NCBI GenBank assembly: GCA_001770655.1
Contig: MERQ01000086.1
Span: 18,948 to 82,947 of the forward strand
Source of the DNA: Betaproteobacteria bacterium RIFCSPLOWO2_12_FULL_68_20
Lineage (GTDB): Bacteria > Pseudomonadota > Gammaproteobacteria > Burkholderiales > SG8-39
DNA length: 64,000 nucleotides
Direction of reading: 5' to 3'
The stretch's first letter is position 1; each line of letters starts with the position of its first letter. Below are positions 52,218 to 61,572 of the stretch, piece after piece. The notes under the pieces are model-generated. The model was given only the letters and a program-made list of their open reading frames with translations. It had not been told where the DNA came from and ran no database searches. The position numbers were made by a program, and so were the translations under genes.

Positions 52218-53723
52218 ATGAAACTCAATCCGACGCGGGAAGCCAACCTCGCTCTGCTTGCGAGCTGCCTGTGGCCGTTCCTCAACCTTGTGAACTACAA
52301 CAAGAGCCAGCTCGAGGTTGAATATGTGCTGGTGCTCCTGTCGGTTCCGGTCCTGCTGTTCGTCTGCGGAATCGGCGCATTGCGGCTTCTTGGCCGATTC
52401 TCCAGGCGGGACGAGACGCCGCGATTCACGTTTGCCCTGGCTATCGCGGTCGCGCTGTTCTTCAACTACCACGCGATATACGACGTTCTCGCCGCCCTGG
52501 CCTTGCCGCGCATCAACTACGCATATCTTACGCTGTCGACCTTGCTTCTGCTCGCAGCGCTGCGCTTTTTCAATCCGGCCGTGATCCGGGTGAGCCTCGT
52601 ATTCTTCGTCGTTGCCGGCGCGATCCCCGCGTTCGAGGCAATGAAGTACCGGAGCGGCGGAACGGCCTCTTCGGCGCAAATGAACGCGAGGCCCCTGTCA
52701 CCGCTTTCTCCGGAAACAAGGAAGCGAAACGTCTACCACGTCATCCTGGATTCCTATCCCCGTGACGATCAGCTCAGGAAATTGTTCGGTTTCGACAATT
52801 CGAGGACTCTCGATGCCTTGCGCAATCGCGGGTTCTACGTTGCAGCGCAGGCTCTCGCGAACTATCCCAGCACGTTCCTGTCGGTGAGCTCCGGTCTCGT
52901 CGGCGAGTATTTGCTTGGAGACGGCGACGAGTTCCAGGACATGCTGCAATTCGCCGATCTGATGCGCGGGAACAATCCAATGATCAGGCGCTTGAAGCTC
53001 TCGGGCTACAAGTACGTTCACGCGCAAGGCCATCTCTACACGATCTGTGTCGGGTACGAAGACTGGTGCATCGACCCGTACCAGCAGCTTCTCAGCTCGC
53101 GCGATCTGCTGGACGTGATCGTTCAGACCACGCCGATCAGGCGCTTTTGGCGTCCGATAGTCCGGGGATCCGCTGTGCCGCTTTCCTATCTTCAAGCCCG
53201 GCTTGCTGCGATTCTCGAAGCCGAGAAGGGTCCTCTGGCCGTATTCGCGCATATCCTTCCGCCCCACTCGCCGTGGACGGTGACAGCGGACTGCCGGCCC
53301 AGAGACGATCCAGCGCTGGCGTGGAGCGAGAGCACGAAGCAGCATTTTCTGGACAGCTTGACTTGCGTAAACACCCAGCTCACGCAATTCGTCGGTTTCC
53401 TGGATTCGGCCGATCCGGAGGCGATCGTCGTCATTCAATCCGATCACGGCACCAATTCGCTGCTCGCCGCGGATTCCGCCGTCAAGCGCTGGACGGCGGA
53501 GCAGTTCGAAGAGCGATTCGCCATCCTCATGGCGGTCCGGGTGCCGGAGCAATGCCGCAAGTGGCTCTACCCTTCGATGTCGCCCGTGGACGTCCCCGCG
53601 CTCGTGTTTGCGTGCCTGGAGGGCAAGCAACCGGTTTACCGGCCGTACCAGTCGTTCCTCGTCGAAGTCCCCACGGACAAGGAGCCGGGGCGCGTCAAGC
53701 GGTATCGGCGGGCAGCACGATGA
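52218..53723 (+). CDS. membrane-anchored sulfatase/phosphoethanolamine-transferase-like protein
   Basis: A 501-aa protein: five transmembrane helices in the first 140 residues, then a periplasmic alkaline-phosphatase-superfamily domain. Metal and nucleophile motifs are NVYHVILDSYPRDD, YPSTFLSVSSGL (Thr or Ser nucleophile), FAHILPPHSPW and VVIQSDHGTNS. The build is that of LTA-synthase or EptA-like transferases, which move phospho-groups onto envelope glycans, but the substrate is unknown. ATG 52218 is where the first helix starts. Codon third positions are less GC-rich than those of its neighbours. Confidence 0.82.
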   Translation: MKLNPTREANLALLASCLWPFLNLVNYNKSQLEVEYVLVLLSVPVLLFVCGIGALRLLGRFSRRDETPRFTFALAIAVALFFNYHAIYDVLAALALPRINYAYLTLSTLLLLAALRFFNPAVIRVSLVFFVVAGAIPAFEAMKYRSGGTASSAQMNARPLSPLSPETRKRNVYHVILDSYPRDDQLRKLFGFDNSRTLDALRNRGFYVAAQALANYPSTFLSVSSGLVGEYLLGDGDEFQDMLQFADLMRGNNPMIRRLKLSGYKYVHAQGHLYTICVGYEDWCIDPYQQLLSSRDLLDVIVQTTPIRRFWRPIVRGSAVPLSYLQARLAAILEAEKGPLAVFAHILPPHSPWTVTADCRPRDDPALAWSESTKQHFLDSLTCVNTQLTQFVGFLDSADPEAIVVIQSDHGTNSLLAADSAVKRWTAEQFEERFAILMAVRVPEQCRKWLYPSMSPVDVPALVFACLEGKQPVYRPYQSFLVEVPTDKEPGRVKRYRRAAR

Positions 53724-53769
53724 CGGGCCGGAAGAGCGAGTGCTAGAATATTTTAACTTGCGACCACCT

Positions 53770-54015
53770 ATGGACTTTACCGGGATGTCCCGCGTTCGAG
53801 CGCTTCGATTGGTCGCGCTGGCGTTCTTGATTGCAGGCGCACCGGCAGCGCATGCGTACCTCGATCCGGGCACGGCCAGCGTCCTTTTCCAGGCGGCGAT
53901 CGCGGGCGTGCTCGCAGCGCTTTTCTACGTGAAGGAAATCTGGCGCCGCGTGAAGGCGTTTTTCACCGGCGAGGAGCGACGCTCCGCGCCGGACGTCTCC
54001 GATCGCAACCCCTGA
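53770..54015 (+). CDS. small YLDPGT membrane protein
   Basis: An 81-aa protein (76 if it starts at ATG 53785, after a better ribosome-binding context). A signal peptide or first helix ends AAHA, then AYLDPGTASVLFQAAIAGVL, the conserved motif of a family of tiny membrane proteins often beside sulfatase-like or glycan genes, a second helix, and a basic tail. Its stop overlaps the methyltransferase start (TGATG). Function unknown; an accessory subunit of the upstream enzyme is a fair guess. Confidence 0.75.
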   Translation: MDFTGMSRVRALRLVALAFLIAGAPAAHAYLDPGTASVLFQAAIAGVLAALFYVKEIWRRVKAFFTGEERRSAPDVSDRNP

Positions 54016-55478
54016 TGTCGCGCGATGCGGCGGTTGGGGGGTCGTTCCGCGATCCCAGCGGGTTCGTTTTCGTTGACTCCGGCACGCTGTATCGCCAAGT
54101 CAACCGGTCGTATCGGGGTCACTACGAAGCTCTGATCGCCTCCGGTCTGTACCGAGATCTGGTCGAGCGCGGCTTGCTGGTTCCGCATGAGGAGGCGGCG
54201 ATTGGCTTGGCGCTCTCCGACGAAGCGTACAAGGTCATCCGGCCGCAGCCGGTTCCCTTCGTGTCCTATCCCTACGAGTGGTGTTTCGGCCAGCTCAAGG
54301 CGGCGGCGCTGGCGACACTCGAATTGCAGCGGATCGCCCTGTCGAAAAGCATGACCCTCAAGGACGCGAGCGCCTACAACGTTCAGTTCATCGGGACGCG
54401 GCCAGTTTTCATCGACACGCTGTCGTTCGAGCGTTACGAGGAGGGTGCGCCATGGGCTGCGTACAGGCAGTTCTGTCAGCATTTCCTCGCCCCTCTCGCC
54501 TTGATGGCGTACAGGGACGTGCGCTTGGGGCAGCTGCTGCGCGCCAATATCGACGGCGTCCCGCTCGACCTTGCCGCCCGCCTGTTGCCCGCCCGCAGCA
54601 TGGCCTGCCTGCCAATCCTGCTCCACATTCACCTGCACGCTAGAAGCAAACCCGTGCAGGCCCCGTCGCGCCCGCGGGATAAGGCGTCGCACCGGCCGAT
54701 AAGCGCTCGCGCCATGATGGCGCTCATCGACAGCCTCCGGCAAGGTATCGAATCGTTGCGCTGGCGCCCCGAGGAGTCTATCTGGCGCGAGTACTACCGC
54801 GACCTGTCGTACTCCGATGCGGAAGTGGCGCGGAAGAAATCGCTGGTGTCCGAATTTCTGGATCTCGCCGGGCGGGATACGGTCTGGGACCTGGGCGCCA
54901 ACACCGGTGTCTACAGCCGGATCGCCGCATCCAGGGGCATCTATACAGTGTGTTCGGATTTCGACCCGGCATGCATCGAGCTGAGCTATCTGGACGCGTG
55001 CCGAAACGATGAGCGCAGCCTCTTGCCTCTTATTCTGGACCTCGTCAATCCGAGTCCGTCACTCGGCTGGAACCATGCGGAGCGCAGCTCGCTCGTCGAG
55101 CGCGGACCCGCGGATACCGTGCTGATGCTCGCGCTGGTCCATCATCTCGTGATCGCCAATAACGTCCCGTTCGGCCACCTTGCCGGTTTTGCTGCACGGG
55201 TATGCCGGAATCTGATCGTCGAATTCGTGCCGAAGCGGGATCCCATGGTGGAACGCCTGCTTGCGAGTCGCAGGGACGTTTTTCCGGAGTACGAGCAGGG
55301 CGCGTTCGAGGCGGCGTTCGAGCGCCGATTCACAATCAGGCGCAGAGACGCCGTGACCGCCACCGGACGAATGTTGTATTTGATGACTTCCAAAAAGCCG
55401 GCCGATCCGCGAGAGGGATCGGAACCGGCGGCATTTCAGGACCGCGTCGCCGCGGCAGCGGCGCGCGCTTCGACGTAG
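54015..55478 (+). CDS. large SAM-dependent methyltransferase (NoeA-like)
   Basis: A 487-aa protein with two parts. The N-terminal 230 residues begin SFRDPSGFVFVDSGTLYRQV and resemble NoeA-type proteins of glycan clusters; the C-terminal part is a class I methyltransferase (DTVWDLGANTGVYSRIAASR, CSDFDPACIEL, ADTVLMLALVHHLVI). The combination is typical for this family, not a chance fusion. It is coupled to the YLDPGT gene and converges on the gene at 55436, overlapping it by 43 bases. Substrate unknown. Confidence 0.8.
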   Translation: MSRDAAVGGSFRDPSGFVFVDSGTLYRQVNRSYRGHYEALIASGLYRDLVERGLLVPHEEAAIGLALSDEAYKVIRPQPVPFVSYPYEWCFGQLKAAALATLELQRIALSKSMTLKDASAYNVQFIGTRPVFIDTLSFERYEEGAPWAAYRQFCQHFLAPLALMAYRDVRLGQLLRANIDGVPLDLAARLLPARSMACLPILLHIHLHARSKPVQAPSRPRDKASHRPISARAMMALIDSLRQGIESLRWRPEESIWREYYRDLSYSDAEVARKKSLVSEFLDLAGRDTVWDLGANTGVYSRIAASRGIYTVCSDFDPACIELSYLDACRNDERSLLPLILDLVNPSPSLGWNHAERSSLVERGPADTVLMLALVHHLVIANNVPFGHLAGFAARVCRNLIVEFVPKRDPMVERLLASRRDVFPEYEQGAFEAAFERRFTIRRRDAVTATGRMLYLMTSKKPADPREGSEPAAFQDRVAAAAARAST

Positions 55479-56314
55479 CGTCGCAGCTCGTCCAGGGCTT
55501 CGGCGATCGACGACTGCCCGACCAGCTCTCGCAGCACGCCGAACCTGCTTGCGAGGGTCCGGTCCACGGGCGGGCCGACGTTGTCGACCTTCCGGATCCG
55601 GAACTTCGTTCCGTAGGCCCGCTGCATTTCGCAGAGCAACTCGAACTTGTCGAGCGCATCGTTCGGCACGAAGTGGTGCGTGTGCGACACGCGGAGCAGC
55701 GCCTCGTAGGCATTGGCTGCGATGATCGTCTCGCAAAGCCGAGCGAACTGCAGCGTCGTCACGCCGTTCCAGCGGTGGTGCGCGAAGCCGTTCAGCTCGG
55801 CGCCGTCGGGGTTCGCGAGGAACCATTCCAGCAGGCTCACCCTGCCCTTGAGCTCCGGCCCGATGATCGAGCAGCGGACATTGAGCATACTGCCGTCGAA
55901 CGGCTCGCCGAGGCTCTTGGTCTTGCCGTAGACATCGAGGGGGTCGTGCGCGTCGGATTCGAGATATCCGCCCTTGGCGCCGGAATACACGCAGTCGGTC
56001 GCGATCTGGATCAGGCGGGCGCCGGTCTTGCCCGCGGCAGCCGCGAGCCGGTGGGGGAACAGCGCATTGACGACGATCGCGCGCCGGACGCCGGCCGGAT
56101 CGTCGTCCTTGCAGTACGGCTTGATGATCCCGATGCAATTGACGATGTAATCGGCGCGAAGCGCGAGCGGCTGCGCCGCCCCGAGCGCGAAGCTCTCCGC
56201 GTCGAACGTCGTGCGGTCGCTGCCGACGACCTCGAGCGCCGGGTTCCGGCTCAGGTAGCCGTTGGTCATCGACCCGAGCATTCCGGTCGATCCCAGCACG
56301 AGAACGCGGGTCAT
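55436..56314 (-). CDS. RmlD-like NAD(P)-dependent sugar reductase
   Basis: A 292-aa SDR of the dTDP-4-dehydrorhamnose reductase family: VLVLGSTGMLGSMTNGYL, YIVNCIGIIKPYCKDDDP, IQIATDCVYSGAKGGY (the Asp-Cys-Val form) and VYGKTKSLGEP. The CIGIIKP and HHFVPNDALDKFELL wording separates it from true RmlD and suggests another ketosugar. ATG 56314 overlaps the upstream gene (ATGA). It ends the minus-strand operon. Confidence 0.86.
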   Translation of the reverse strand: MTRVLVLGSTGMLGSMTNGYLSRNPALEVVGSDRTTFDAESFALGAAQPLALRADYIVNCIGIIKPYCKDDDPAGVRRAIVVNALFPHRLAAAAGKTGARLIQIATDCVYSGAKGGYLESDAHDPLDVYGKTKSLGEPFDGSMLNVRCSIIGPELKGRVSLLEWFLANPDGAELNGFAHHRWNGVTTLQFARLCETIIAANAYEALLRVSHTHHFVPNDALDKFELLCEMQRAYGTKFRIRKVDNVGPPVDRTLASRFGVLRELVGQSSIAEALDELRRYVEARAAAAATRS

Positions 56315-56757
56315 CGGTTCTCGACCTCCCATACGCCGTTGCCCCAGTAGTCGGCCGGATAACGATAGTCGTCGCCCTTCGATTCCTCGAGCGACGCGGT
56401 GGAGAAGAACAGGATCTGGCTGTCGTCCTCCAGCGCGCGAAAGCCGTTGGCGTAACCCGGCGGAATGTAGACGACCGCAGGCTTGCGGGACGAGAGCACG
56501 AACCGGCTCACCTTGGCCTGCTTGCTCGGCGCGGCGACGTCATCCAGCGGGACCGCCGCCAGGATGATCGTGCCCTTCGCGACGTAGACGTACTTGCCCT
56601 CCTTCAGATGGCCGTGAAATGCCCGGATCACGTCCCGCGAAAAATTCTCGACCTTGTAGAACCGCCTGACGTTCTCGAAACCGAATTCGTTGACGAAGGA
56701 GACCGTGCCGCGGTCGTCCGCCGCGAGGCCACCCTCCCATGTGCGAATAGCGTCCAC
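56311..56757 (-). CDS. RmlC-like cupin sugar epimerase
   Basis: A 148-aa cupin: GTVSFVNEFGFENVRRFY, VIRAFHGHLKEGKYVYVAKGTI, AVVYIPPGYANGFRALE and FFSTASLEESKGDDYRYP. The FHGH motif stands where RmlC has LRGxHxQ, keeping the catalytic His, and PPGYANGF matches the usual PxGFAHGF. It is shorter than RmlC. Next to a reductase and an epimerase it may epimerise a keto-sugar; a non-catalytic role cannot be excluded. Confidence 0.8.
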   Translation of the reverse strand: MDAIRTWEGGLAADDRGTVSFVNEFGFENVRRFYKVENFSRDVIRAFHGHLKEGKYVYVAKGTIILAAVPLDDVAAPSKQAKVSRFVLSSRKPAVVYIPPGYANGFRALEDDSQILFFSTASLEESKGDDYRYPADYWGNGVWEVENR

Positions 56758-56790
56758 TTGCAGTCTCCCTGGGGCGATCGCCGCGCCGGG

Positions 56791-57741
56791 CTAGCTGCCC
56801 CGGATCTCGTCGAGCGTCGCCCGCACGAAATGAGTATTGTAGTAGCGCGGGTCGAGGGGGTTCTTGATACGGTGCGAGCGCAGCAGGTCGAGCATCCTGT
56901 GGACTTCCTCCTCGACGCTGACCTTCGGCCTGAAGATGAACGCCTTCTCCGCCTTTTCGGTCGACACCTGGTAGTTGCGCTGATCCTCGAATTTCATGTC
57001 GACGACCTCGACGACCAGGTCGGGGAAGATGTTCTTGTAGATGCCCGCGAGGTCGATGATCTTCACGTTCCTCATGCTGAGGTTGAAGACGTCGTTGTAG
57101 TCGCGGGTTACGGCCTCGACGAAGTAGGAGGCGACGTCGCGCACCGCGAGGATCGGGCGCCATTGCTCGCCGCCGAACACGGTGATCTTGCCCTCCTTGA
57201 GCGCTTTGTAGGTCAGCACGTTGATCACCAGGTCGAGCCGCAGGCGCGAATACTCGTCCCCGACGCCGAACAGGGTGCCGAGCCGGAACGCCATGCCGCG
57301 GTGCTCGAGCACCACTTTTTCCGCCTCGAGCTTGGTCTCGGCGTACGCCGAGAGCGGCATGGTCGGGCTTGTCTCGTGCAGGATGCCGTGCTGCGCGCCG
57401 TACACCGAGCAGGTCGAGGGGTAGATGAGCCTGCGCTTTGTGCGCTCGAGGAACCGCCTGACCGAGTGGAAGTTGATCTCGTAGGTGAGCCCCGGGTCCT
57501 GGGCGCAGGCGCCGTCACCCACGATGCCGGCGAGCCAGATGATCGTGTCGTACTTGGGCGACATCGTCACCAGTTCGTCGGTGTCGCGGATGTCGCCGTA
57601 CACGAACGGCACATTCTTCAGGAACCGCTCCTCGTACATCAGGCAGTCGAACACGGTGACGTGATAGCCCTTCTGCACCAGCTGATCGGTCAGGCAGCCG
57701 CCGATATAGCCCGCACCGCCGATCACCAGGATGTTGCGCAT
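56791..57741 (-). CDS. NAD-dependent epimerase/dehydratase
   Basis: A 316-aa extended SDR: ILVIGGAGYIGGCLTDQLVQKG, VFDCLMYEERFLKNVPFVYGD, IIWLAGIVGDGACAQDP, YPSTCSVYGAQ and SAYAETKLEAEKVVL (YxxxK). The GDGACAQDP loop and STCSVYG motif are shared with a group of sugar epimerases in O-antigen clusters whose product is not settled. ATG 57741 overlaps the stop of the 2-epimerase gene; a start 20 codons upstream would lie inside that gene. Confidence 0.86.
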   Translation of the reverse strand: MRNILVIGGAGYIGGCLTDQLVQKGYHVTVFDCLMYEERFLKNVPFVYGDIRDTDELVTMSPKYDTIIWLAGIVGDGACAQDPGLTYEINFHSVRRFLERTKRRLIYPSTCSVYGAQHGILHETSPTMPLSAYAETKLEAEKVVLEHRGMAFRLGTLFGVGDEYSRLRLDLVINVLTYKALKEGKITVFGGEQWRPILAVRDVASYFVEAVTRDYNDVFNLSMRNVKIIDLAGIYKNIFPDLVVEVVDMKFEDQRNYQVSTEKAEKAFIFRPKVSVEEEVHRMLDLLRSHRIKNPLDPRYYNTHFVRATLDEIRGS

Positions 57742-58814
57742 CAGATCCTTTCCTTGAGGATGTTGACGATTCGCTCCGCGGTCCTTCCGTCGCCGAGCCA
57801 CTGGAGTTTTTCCTCGGACACTCGGTAGCCCCGCAGGAACTGCAGGGATTCGCGCACCATGTCCTCGATCGGCCGGGTTTCACCCACCAGGATGCTGTTG
57901 CCGTTCTCCATCGACTCGGGACGCTCGGTGCAGTTGCGCGGCACGATCGCCGGCACCCCGAGCAGCGGGCACTCCTCCTGGCAGGTGCCCGAGTCCGACA
58001 CGACTGCGCGGGCGCCGTATTGCAGCTCCAGGTACCTGCGGAACCCATACGGGCCCACCAGCTCGACCCGCCTGAGCCCCTCGAGCAGGCCGTGCGCCTC
58101 GATCATGCGCACAGCGCGGCTGAACCGCACCAGCTTAACCGGAAGGTCGAGCGCCTCGCCGAGCCGCTCGAGGAAGGTCAGGATGTAGCGGTACTGCGCG
58201 GGGCTTGCGAGGTTCTCGTTGCGGTGGATATCCGCCACCAGGTAGTCCTTCGGCCTCGGCCCGCGCGGCATGTACTGGCGCACGATCTCGGTAATCGTGT
58301 TCCCGACCACGTGGATCACCTCGGCGGGCTTGTTTTCCTTCAGCAACCGCTCGCGGTAGACCGGCGTGTACACGAACACGTGGTCCGAAACGTAGTCGCA
58401 GATGACCCGGTTGACCTCCTCGGGCATGCGCCGGTCGTAGGAGCGCATCCCGCCTTCGATGTGTCCGATGGTATAGCCTTCCTTGAACAGAATCGGGCTC
58501 ACCAGCACCGAGTTCGAATCCCCGAGGAAAAGTATCACGTCGGGATCGAGCTTTTCGCGCTCGAAGAGACAAAAAATCTCTCTGGAGAGATAGGAAAGCT
58601 GCTCGTAGTGCGTGCGGCTGCTCGCGCCGGTGGCGAGGACGTGGTCGGGTGCGCGGATCTTCAGGTCCTCGAAGAATACGCGACTCAGCGCATCGTCATA
58701 GTGCTGCCCGGTGTGCACCATGACGTGGTCGAACTGCTCGTCGAGGCGCCGGAACACCTCCTTCATGCGGATGAAATCCGGCCGGATCCCGGTGATCGTG
58801 ACGACTCGCTTCAT
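57741..58814 (-). CDS. UDP-N-acetylglucosamine 2-epimerase family protein
   Basis: A 357-aa GT-B-fold epimerase of the WecB/WbpI/FnlC family. MVHTGQHYDDALSRVFFEDL, FLGDSNSVLVSPILF, HIEGGMRSYDRRMPEEVNR (with the catalytic Glu pair) and VSDSGTCQEECPLLGVPAI are clear. The usual GTRPE is GIRPDFIRM, and the conserved THRxEN is DIHRNEN, so the substrate may not be plain UDP-GlcNAc. It overlaps neighbours on both sides by one to four bases. Confidence 0.87.
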   Translation of the reverse strand: MKRVVTITGIRPDFIRMKEVFRRLDEQFDHVMVHTGQHYDDALSRVFFEDLKIRAPDHVLATGASSRTHYEQLSYLSREIFCLFEREKLDPDVILFLGDSNSVLVSPILFKEGYTIGHIEGGMRSYDRRMPEEVNRVICDYVSDHVFVYTPVYRERLLKENKPAEVIHVVGNTITEIVRQYMPRGPRPKDYLVADIHRNENLASPAQYRYILTFLERLGEALDLPVKLVRFSRAVRMIEAHGLLEGLRRVELVGPYGFRRYLELQYGARAVVSDSGTCQEECPLLGVPAIVPRNCTERPESMENGNSILVGETRPIEDMVRESLQFLRGYRVSEEKLQWLGDGRTAERIVNILKERI

Positions 58815-59704
58815 CGGTGCGCGGGTGCTGATTGCACGCTCATGCGCCGGATGAACTCGGCGCGATCCGCCGGCAGCGCGTAGCCCGGCGCGGTCTCGCC
58901 GTAGGTGCGCAGCGCGAGCGTCGCGCGGTAAACGCCGGGCGCGAGGCGCATCATCTGCAGCACCGCGAGCTTGGCGAGGCTGCGGGCGCTGAGCGCGAGC
59001 CACTGCGGCGCCGTGAGCGGCAGCAGCCGCCGCCGCCAGATGCGCCACAGCTGCGCCAGCTGCGCCCGGTGCGTGCGGATCGCCTTTTCCACCGAGATCT
59101 CGCGCTCTTCCATGTACACCGTGAGCGCGTCCTCCACGAATTCGCCGCGCCAGCGCCCGCCCAGCACCCACACGAGGGTCGCGTCCTCCCCCGCGGCGAG
59201 GGCCGGATCATAGCCGATCTGGCGCGCGATCTCTAACCTGCAGCCGAGCGTGTGGTGCACGAAATGGCGCGGCAGCCCGAGCGCCGCGGGGTGGAACCCG
59301 CGTACGCCCTTGAGGCGGAAGCCGTTGTCGACGACCGCGGCGTACGAGCAGCAGAAGTCGAACCCGGCGGCGCGCGCGCGCTCGATGCGCTCGAGCCGAT
59401 CGGGAAAATAGAGATCGTCGGCGTCCCACACCACCATCCAGTCGCCGCGCGCGGCGTCGAGCGCGCGCGCGCGCGCCGAGCCGCGGCCGCGGTTCGCCGC
59501 GTGCGCGAGCAGCCGCACCCGCGGGTCGGAAATCGCGCGCACCTTCTGCGCCGTGCCGTCGGTCGAGCCGTCGCCGACCACGATCCATTCCCAGTCGGGG
59601 AAGGTCTGCGCGGCGAGCATCGCATAGCTGCGCTCGATGAAGCCGGCGCCGTTATACACCGGCGTGATCACCGAGAACGCGGGTCTGCGGCCGCCGGCGC
59701 TCAT
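58811..59704 (-). CDS. GT2 glycosyltransferase
   Basis: A 297-aa family 2 transferase. FSVITPVYNGAGFIERSYAM, WIVVGDGSTDGTAQKV, DWMVVWDADDLYFPDRL (DxD) and AAGEDATLVWVLGGRW form the GT-A site. The C-terminal 90 residues are basic and amphipathic and may touch the membrane. It has ATGA overlaps with both neighbours. Donor and acceptor are unknown; it should add one sugar of the repeat unit. Confidence 0.9.
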   Translation of the reverse strand: MSAGGRRPAFSVITPVYNGAGFIERSYAMLAAQTFPDWEWIVVGDGSTDGTAQKVRAISDPRVRLLAHAANRGRGSARARALDAARGDWMVVWDADDLYFPDRLERIERARAAGFDFCCSYAAVVDNGFRLKGVRGFHPAALGLPRHFVHHTLGCRLEIARQIGYDPALAAGEDATLVWVLGGRWRGEFVEDALTVYMEEREISVEKAIRTHRAQLAQLWRIWRRRLLPLTAPQWLALSARSLAKLAVLQMMRLAPGVYRATLALRTYGETAPGYALPADRAEFIRRMSVQSAPAHR

Positions 59705-60633
59705 CGCAGCGTCCACAGGACCCGGTGCGCGACCCGGTTCACCAGGCCGTTCGCGATCAGGTGCCAGGTGCGAAGCCGGCGGAAATTTGCCGGGTCGAGC
59801 TTCGCCGCCGCCCACAGGAGCCTGAGCGCCTCGGCGAAGCGCCCCGATCTCAGGTGCAGCCGCGCCGCGAGTAGCCGCGCGCTGCTCAGCGCCTCGTCCT
59901 TCGCTTCTGCGAATTCGCGCGGCGCGCGCCCGAGGCGGAAATACTCCTCCATCACTTCGAGCGGCTCGGCGGCGCGCTCGGGCGAAACTGGCGCGAACGA
60001 CTGCGAGCCGTCGTGCACGCGGTACGCGGCGAGCATCTCCGGGATGCGGCGGAAGGGGCCTCCGGAAGCGAGCCGCAGCCACAGCTCGAAGTCCGGGATC
60101 TGGCGCAGGCGCTCGTTCCACGGCCCGGCGCGCTCGAACGCGCGGCGCCGCAGGAACACTCCCGGGCCGGGCGCGCACACCAGGCGCAGCACCATCTCGC
60201 GGTGGCTGAATTCCGGGACCGCGACGCGCCGAATCGGCCGGCCGTCCGGATCGACCAGCAGGAAATCGCAGTAGCAGAGCACCGCGTCGGGATGTCTTTC
60301 GAGGCATTCGACGGCCCGGCGCACCGCACCCGGCAGGAGGTAGTCGTCGGCGGCGAGATAGGCGAGCACCTCGCCCCCAGAGCGCGCCCAGCCCCGGTTG
60401 ATCGCGTTCGCCTGGCCGGCGTTTTCCTGCGCGATCACGGTGCAGCGCTCGCGGTATTGCCGCATCAGCTCGCGCGAGCCGTCGCTCGAGCCGTCGTCGA
60501 CCACGATCAGCTCGAGGGGCGCATAGTGCTGCGCGAGCACGCTCTCGATCGCCTGCCGCAGGTACGCGGCCTGGTTGTAGCACGGGATTACGATCGAGAC
60601 CTGCGGCCGGGGCGCGGTCGATTGCGGGCTCAT
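59701..60633 (-). CDS. GT2 glycosyltransferase
   Basis: A 310-aa family 2 transferase with VSIVIPCYNQAAYLRQAIES, IVVDDGSSDGSREL, VLAYLAADDYLLPGAV (DD site) and QIPDFELWLRLAS. It is closely related to the next gene (60630): both carry CAPGPG, RIPE/RVPK...HRVHDGSQSF and a similar helical tail, so they are tandem duplicates. I use ATG 60633 (MSPQST), overlapping the upstream stop by four bases. Confidence 0.9.
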   Translation of the reverse strand: MSPQSTAPRPQVSIVIPCYNQAAYLRQAIESVLAQHYAPLELIVVDDGSSDGSRELMRQYRERCTVIAQENAGQANAINRGWARSGGEVLAYLAADDYLLPGAVRRAVECLERHPDAVLCYCDFLLVDPDGRPIRRVAVPEFSHREMVLRLVCAPGPGVFLRRRAFERAGPWNERLRQIPDFELWLRLASGGPFRRIPEMLAAYRVHDGSQSFAPVSPERAAEPLEVMEEYFRLGRAPREFAEAKDEALSSARLLAARLHLRSGRFAEALRLLWAAAKLDPANFRRLRTWHLIANGLVNRVAHRVLWTLR

Positions 60634-61568
60634 GACCTGGAGCGCCGCCGGTTCAGCCGCCACAGGATCCGGTGCAGGGTCCGGTCAACGACGCTGTCGA
60701 TCACGATCAGGACCGTGCGCTTGCGGAACGCGAGCACCGGCGCGATCGCGAACGCCTGCGCCAGGCGCAGCAGCGCGGTGAACCAGCGCCCGGCGCGCCA
60801 GTGCAGCCGCGCGGTGAGGATGTGCGCCTGGCCGAGCGCGCGCCGGCGAAACGGCGCCACTTCGGCGGGCAGGTCCGGCCGCCGAAGGTACTGGGCGAGC
60901 ACCTTCCGCGGCTCCTCGGCCTTCTGCCGCGCCGAGCGCGCGTACGATTGCGACTCCTCGTGCACGCGATGCAGCGCGAGCACCTTCGGGACGCGCACGA
61001 ACCGGCCTTGCAGGCCGAGCCGGAGCCAATACTCGTAGTCGGGAACCTGGCGCAGCGTCGTGTCCCAGCCGCCCGCAGCCTCGAACACGCGGCGCCGGAA
61101 CAGCGCCCCCGGGCCGGGCGCGCACACTGCGTCGACCACCATCTCGTAATAGCTGTACTCGGGCGCATTGACCTCGCGGATGAAGTGTGAGCGCGGGTCG
61201 ATCAGGTTGAAATCCGGGTAGGCGAGCACCGCGTCCGGGTTCGCGCGCAGGCATTCGACCAGGGTGTCGACGGCCTCAGGGAGAAGCGCGTCGTCCGCGC
61301 TCAGGTACCCGAGCAGCTCGCCGCGCGCCAGGCCCCAGCCCTTGTTGAGCGTCGCCGCCTGCCCCATGTTGGGATGCGTCTCCCAGTGGAGCGCGCTGCC
61401 GTGCTTGGCGAGCACCGCGCGCGTGTCGTCGGTCGAACCGTCGTCGAGCACGATGAGCTCGACGCGGGGGTAGCGCTGCGCGAACACGCTCCGGATCGCC
61501 TCGTCTACGAACTCCGCGTAGTTGTATGCGGGGATCACGATCGACACCAGGGGATTGGCCTCGGACAT
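60630..61568 (-). CDS. GT2 glycosyltransferase
   Basis: A 312-aa family 2 transferase: VSIVIPAYNYAEFVDEAIRS, LIVLDDGSTDDTRAV, LLGYLSADDALLPEAV and QVPDYEYWLRLGLQG. It parallels the 59701 protein along its length, including YPDFNLIDPRSHFIREVNAP against the neighbour's YCDFLLVDPDG segment. It starts four bases from the GT4 stop. Probably transfers a sugar similar to that of its twin. Confidence 0.9.
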   Translation of the reverse strand: MSEANPLVSIVIPAYNYAEFVDEAIRSVFAQRYPRVELIVLDDGSTDDTRAVLAKHGSALHWETHPNMGQAATLNKGWGLARGELLGYLSADDALLPEAVDTLVECLRANPDAVLAYPDFNLIDPRSHFIREVNAPEYSYYEMVVDAVCAPGPGALFRRRVFEAAGGWDTTLRQVPDYEYWLRLGLQGRFVRVPKVLALHRVHEESQSYARSARQKAEEPRKVLAQYLRRPDLPAEVAPFRRRALGQAHILTARLHWRAGRWFTALLRLAQAFAIAPVLAFRKRTVLIVIDSVVDRTLHRILWRLNRRRSRS

Positions 61569-61572
61569 GCGC

